Assembly: GCA_023254175.1 (NCBI GenBank) | Contig: JALQYJ010000107.1 | Coordinates: 1-64,000 of the forward strand | Direction of reading: 5' to 3' | From: Runella sp. | GTDB taxonomy: Bacteria; Bacteroidota; Bacteroidia; Cytophagales; Spirosomataceae | Length of the DNA stretch: 64,000 nucleotides | Shown: in pieces, positions 63,835 to 64,000 of the stretch | How the letters are laid out: every line of letters starts with the position of its first letter | How positions within the stretch are numbered: the stretch's first letter is position 1 | The notes under the pieces: generated by a model | What the model saw: only the letters and a program-made list of their open reading frames with translations | Databases searched by the model: none | What the model was told of the DNA's origin: nothing | Made by a program: the position numbers and the translations under genes

Positions 63835-64000
63835 ATGAAAAAAATATTTTTGCTTCTCCTCTGCTTTTTGGGCTTTATCAATAGCCAAGCCCAGAGGCTC
63901 ACCCTCCGAGATTTGGAGCTTTTGCACCAATGTGATTCGCCTGACTGCGAAAAAGACTATCTCCAACAATTGGGTTATGTATTTAAAGAGGCAGAATATA
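63835..64000 (+). CDS. Exported protein, cut by the window end
   Basis: Starts at ATG 63835, 27 bases after the OmpA-family gene: a signal peptide (MKKIFLLLLCFLGFINSQAQ) and then RLTLRDLELLHQCDSPDCEKDYLQQLGYVFKEAEY, still open at the last base. Probably the next gene of the same operon; the family cannot be named. Confidence 0.75.
   Translation, partial: MKKIFLLLLCFLGFINSQAQRLTLRDLELLHQCDSPDCEKDYLQQLGYVFKEAEY

Noticed and set aside
1-64000. CRISPR arrays, tRNA or rRNA genes, intact insertion sequences, prophage
   Set aside because: No regularly spaced repeats, cloverleaf-like genes, transposase frames or phage structural genes were seen by eye.

Overview
The window looks like chromosomal DNA of a Bacteroidota bacterium, most likely of the Cytophagales (a Runella/Spirosoma/Dyadobacter-like relative). 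The grounds are type IX secretion sorting domains of both type A and type B, Bacteroidota-type promoter boxes (TAnnTTTG, some with an upstream TTTG), a secreted S9 peptidase, a ComB-type phosphatase, a rickettsial/Bacteroidota-type isocitrate dehydrogenase with a C-terminal extension, and many signal peptides ending in AQ. The genus is inference. No rRNA, tRNA, CRISPR array, intact insertion sequence or prophage was seen.

Layout. 1-13 kb is mainly housekeeping: a catalytically dead IrrE-like protein, gcvT-comB, thiL, a lipoprotein MsrA, a transglutaminase-like protein, a ThuA-like protein, a carotenoid hydroxylase (crtZ), an M3 oligopeptidase and a large FAD/Fe-S dehydrogenase. 13-18 kb holds prmA with an epimerase-like gene, then a 360-bp intergenic region with three nested palindromes sharing TTTGTTTAA in front of a sigma-70-like gene, then murB and an RsmB-type methyltransferase. 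18-25.5 kb holds a GntP transporter, a LysR regulator divergent from isocitrate dehydrogenase, and a sulfite dehydrogenase pair (SorA/SorB-like) with its own LysR gene. 25.5-31 kb has MoxR, a lipid A-type acyltransferase, an S9 peptidase and proC. 31-35 kb is one 1222-residue T9SS type B secreted protein. 35-39 kb is a compact minus-strand run: DoxX, panC, panD, flippase-like, rfaE2, YugP protease.

39-44.9 kb has an M14 carboxypeptidase, a large lipoprotein glycosidase and an AT-rich island of broken genes (a DUF6973-like remnant and a lipoprotein-like remnant) bracketed by long palindromes. 45-49 kb has proA divergent from a blaI-blaR1-type pair with three copies of a TACGAA-N4-TTCGTA operator around a well-formed promoter. 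49-50 kb contains shuffled pieces of a LytTR response regulator gene. 50-53 kb has a DUF1761 protein and two tandem paralogous MFS transporters.

53-58 kb is a minus-strand run of histidine kinase, LytTR response regulator, ECF sigma factor, an anti-sigma-like membrane protein and a DUF4097-like surface protein. It diverges from a plus-strand set (58-64 kb) of exported proteins: a repeat protein, a beta-helix protein, a T9SS type A protein, a lipoprotein, an OmpA-family protein and one gene cut by the window edge. A 9-12-9 direct repeat with LytTR-site geometry lies between the two runs, so the kinase/regulator may control the exported set (inference). A decayed PIN-type toxin-antitoxin module sits inside the exported set.

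The best candidates for under-described biology are the TTTGTTTAA palindrome array before the sigma gene, the LytTR two-component/exported-protein locus, the BlaR1 homologue with a coiled-coil/proline-rich tail, and the family of palindromes with compensating stem changes.
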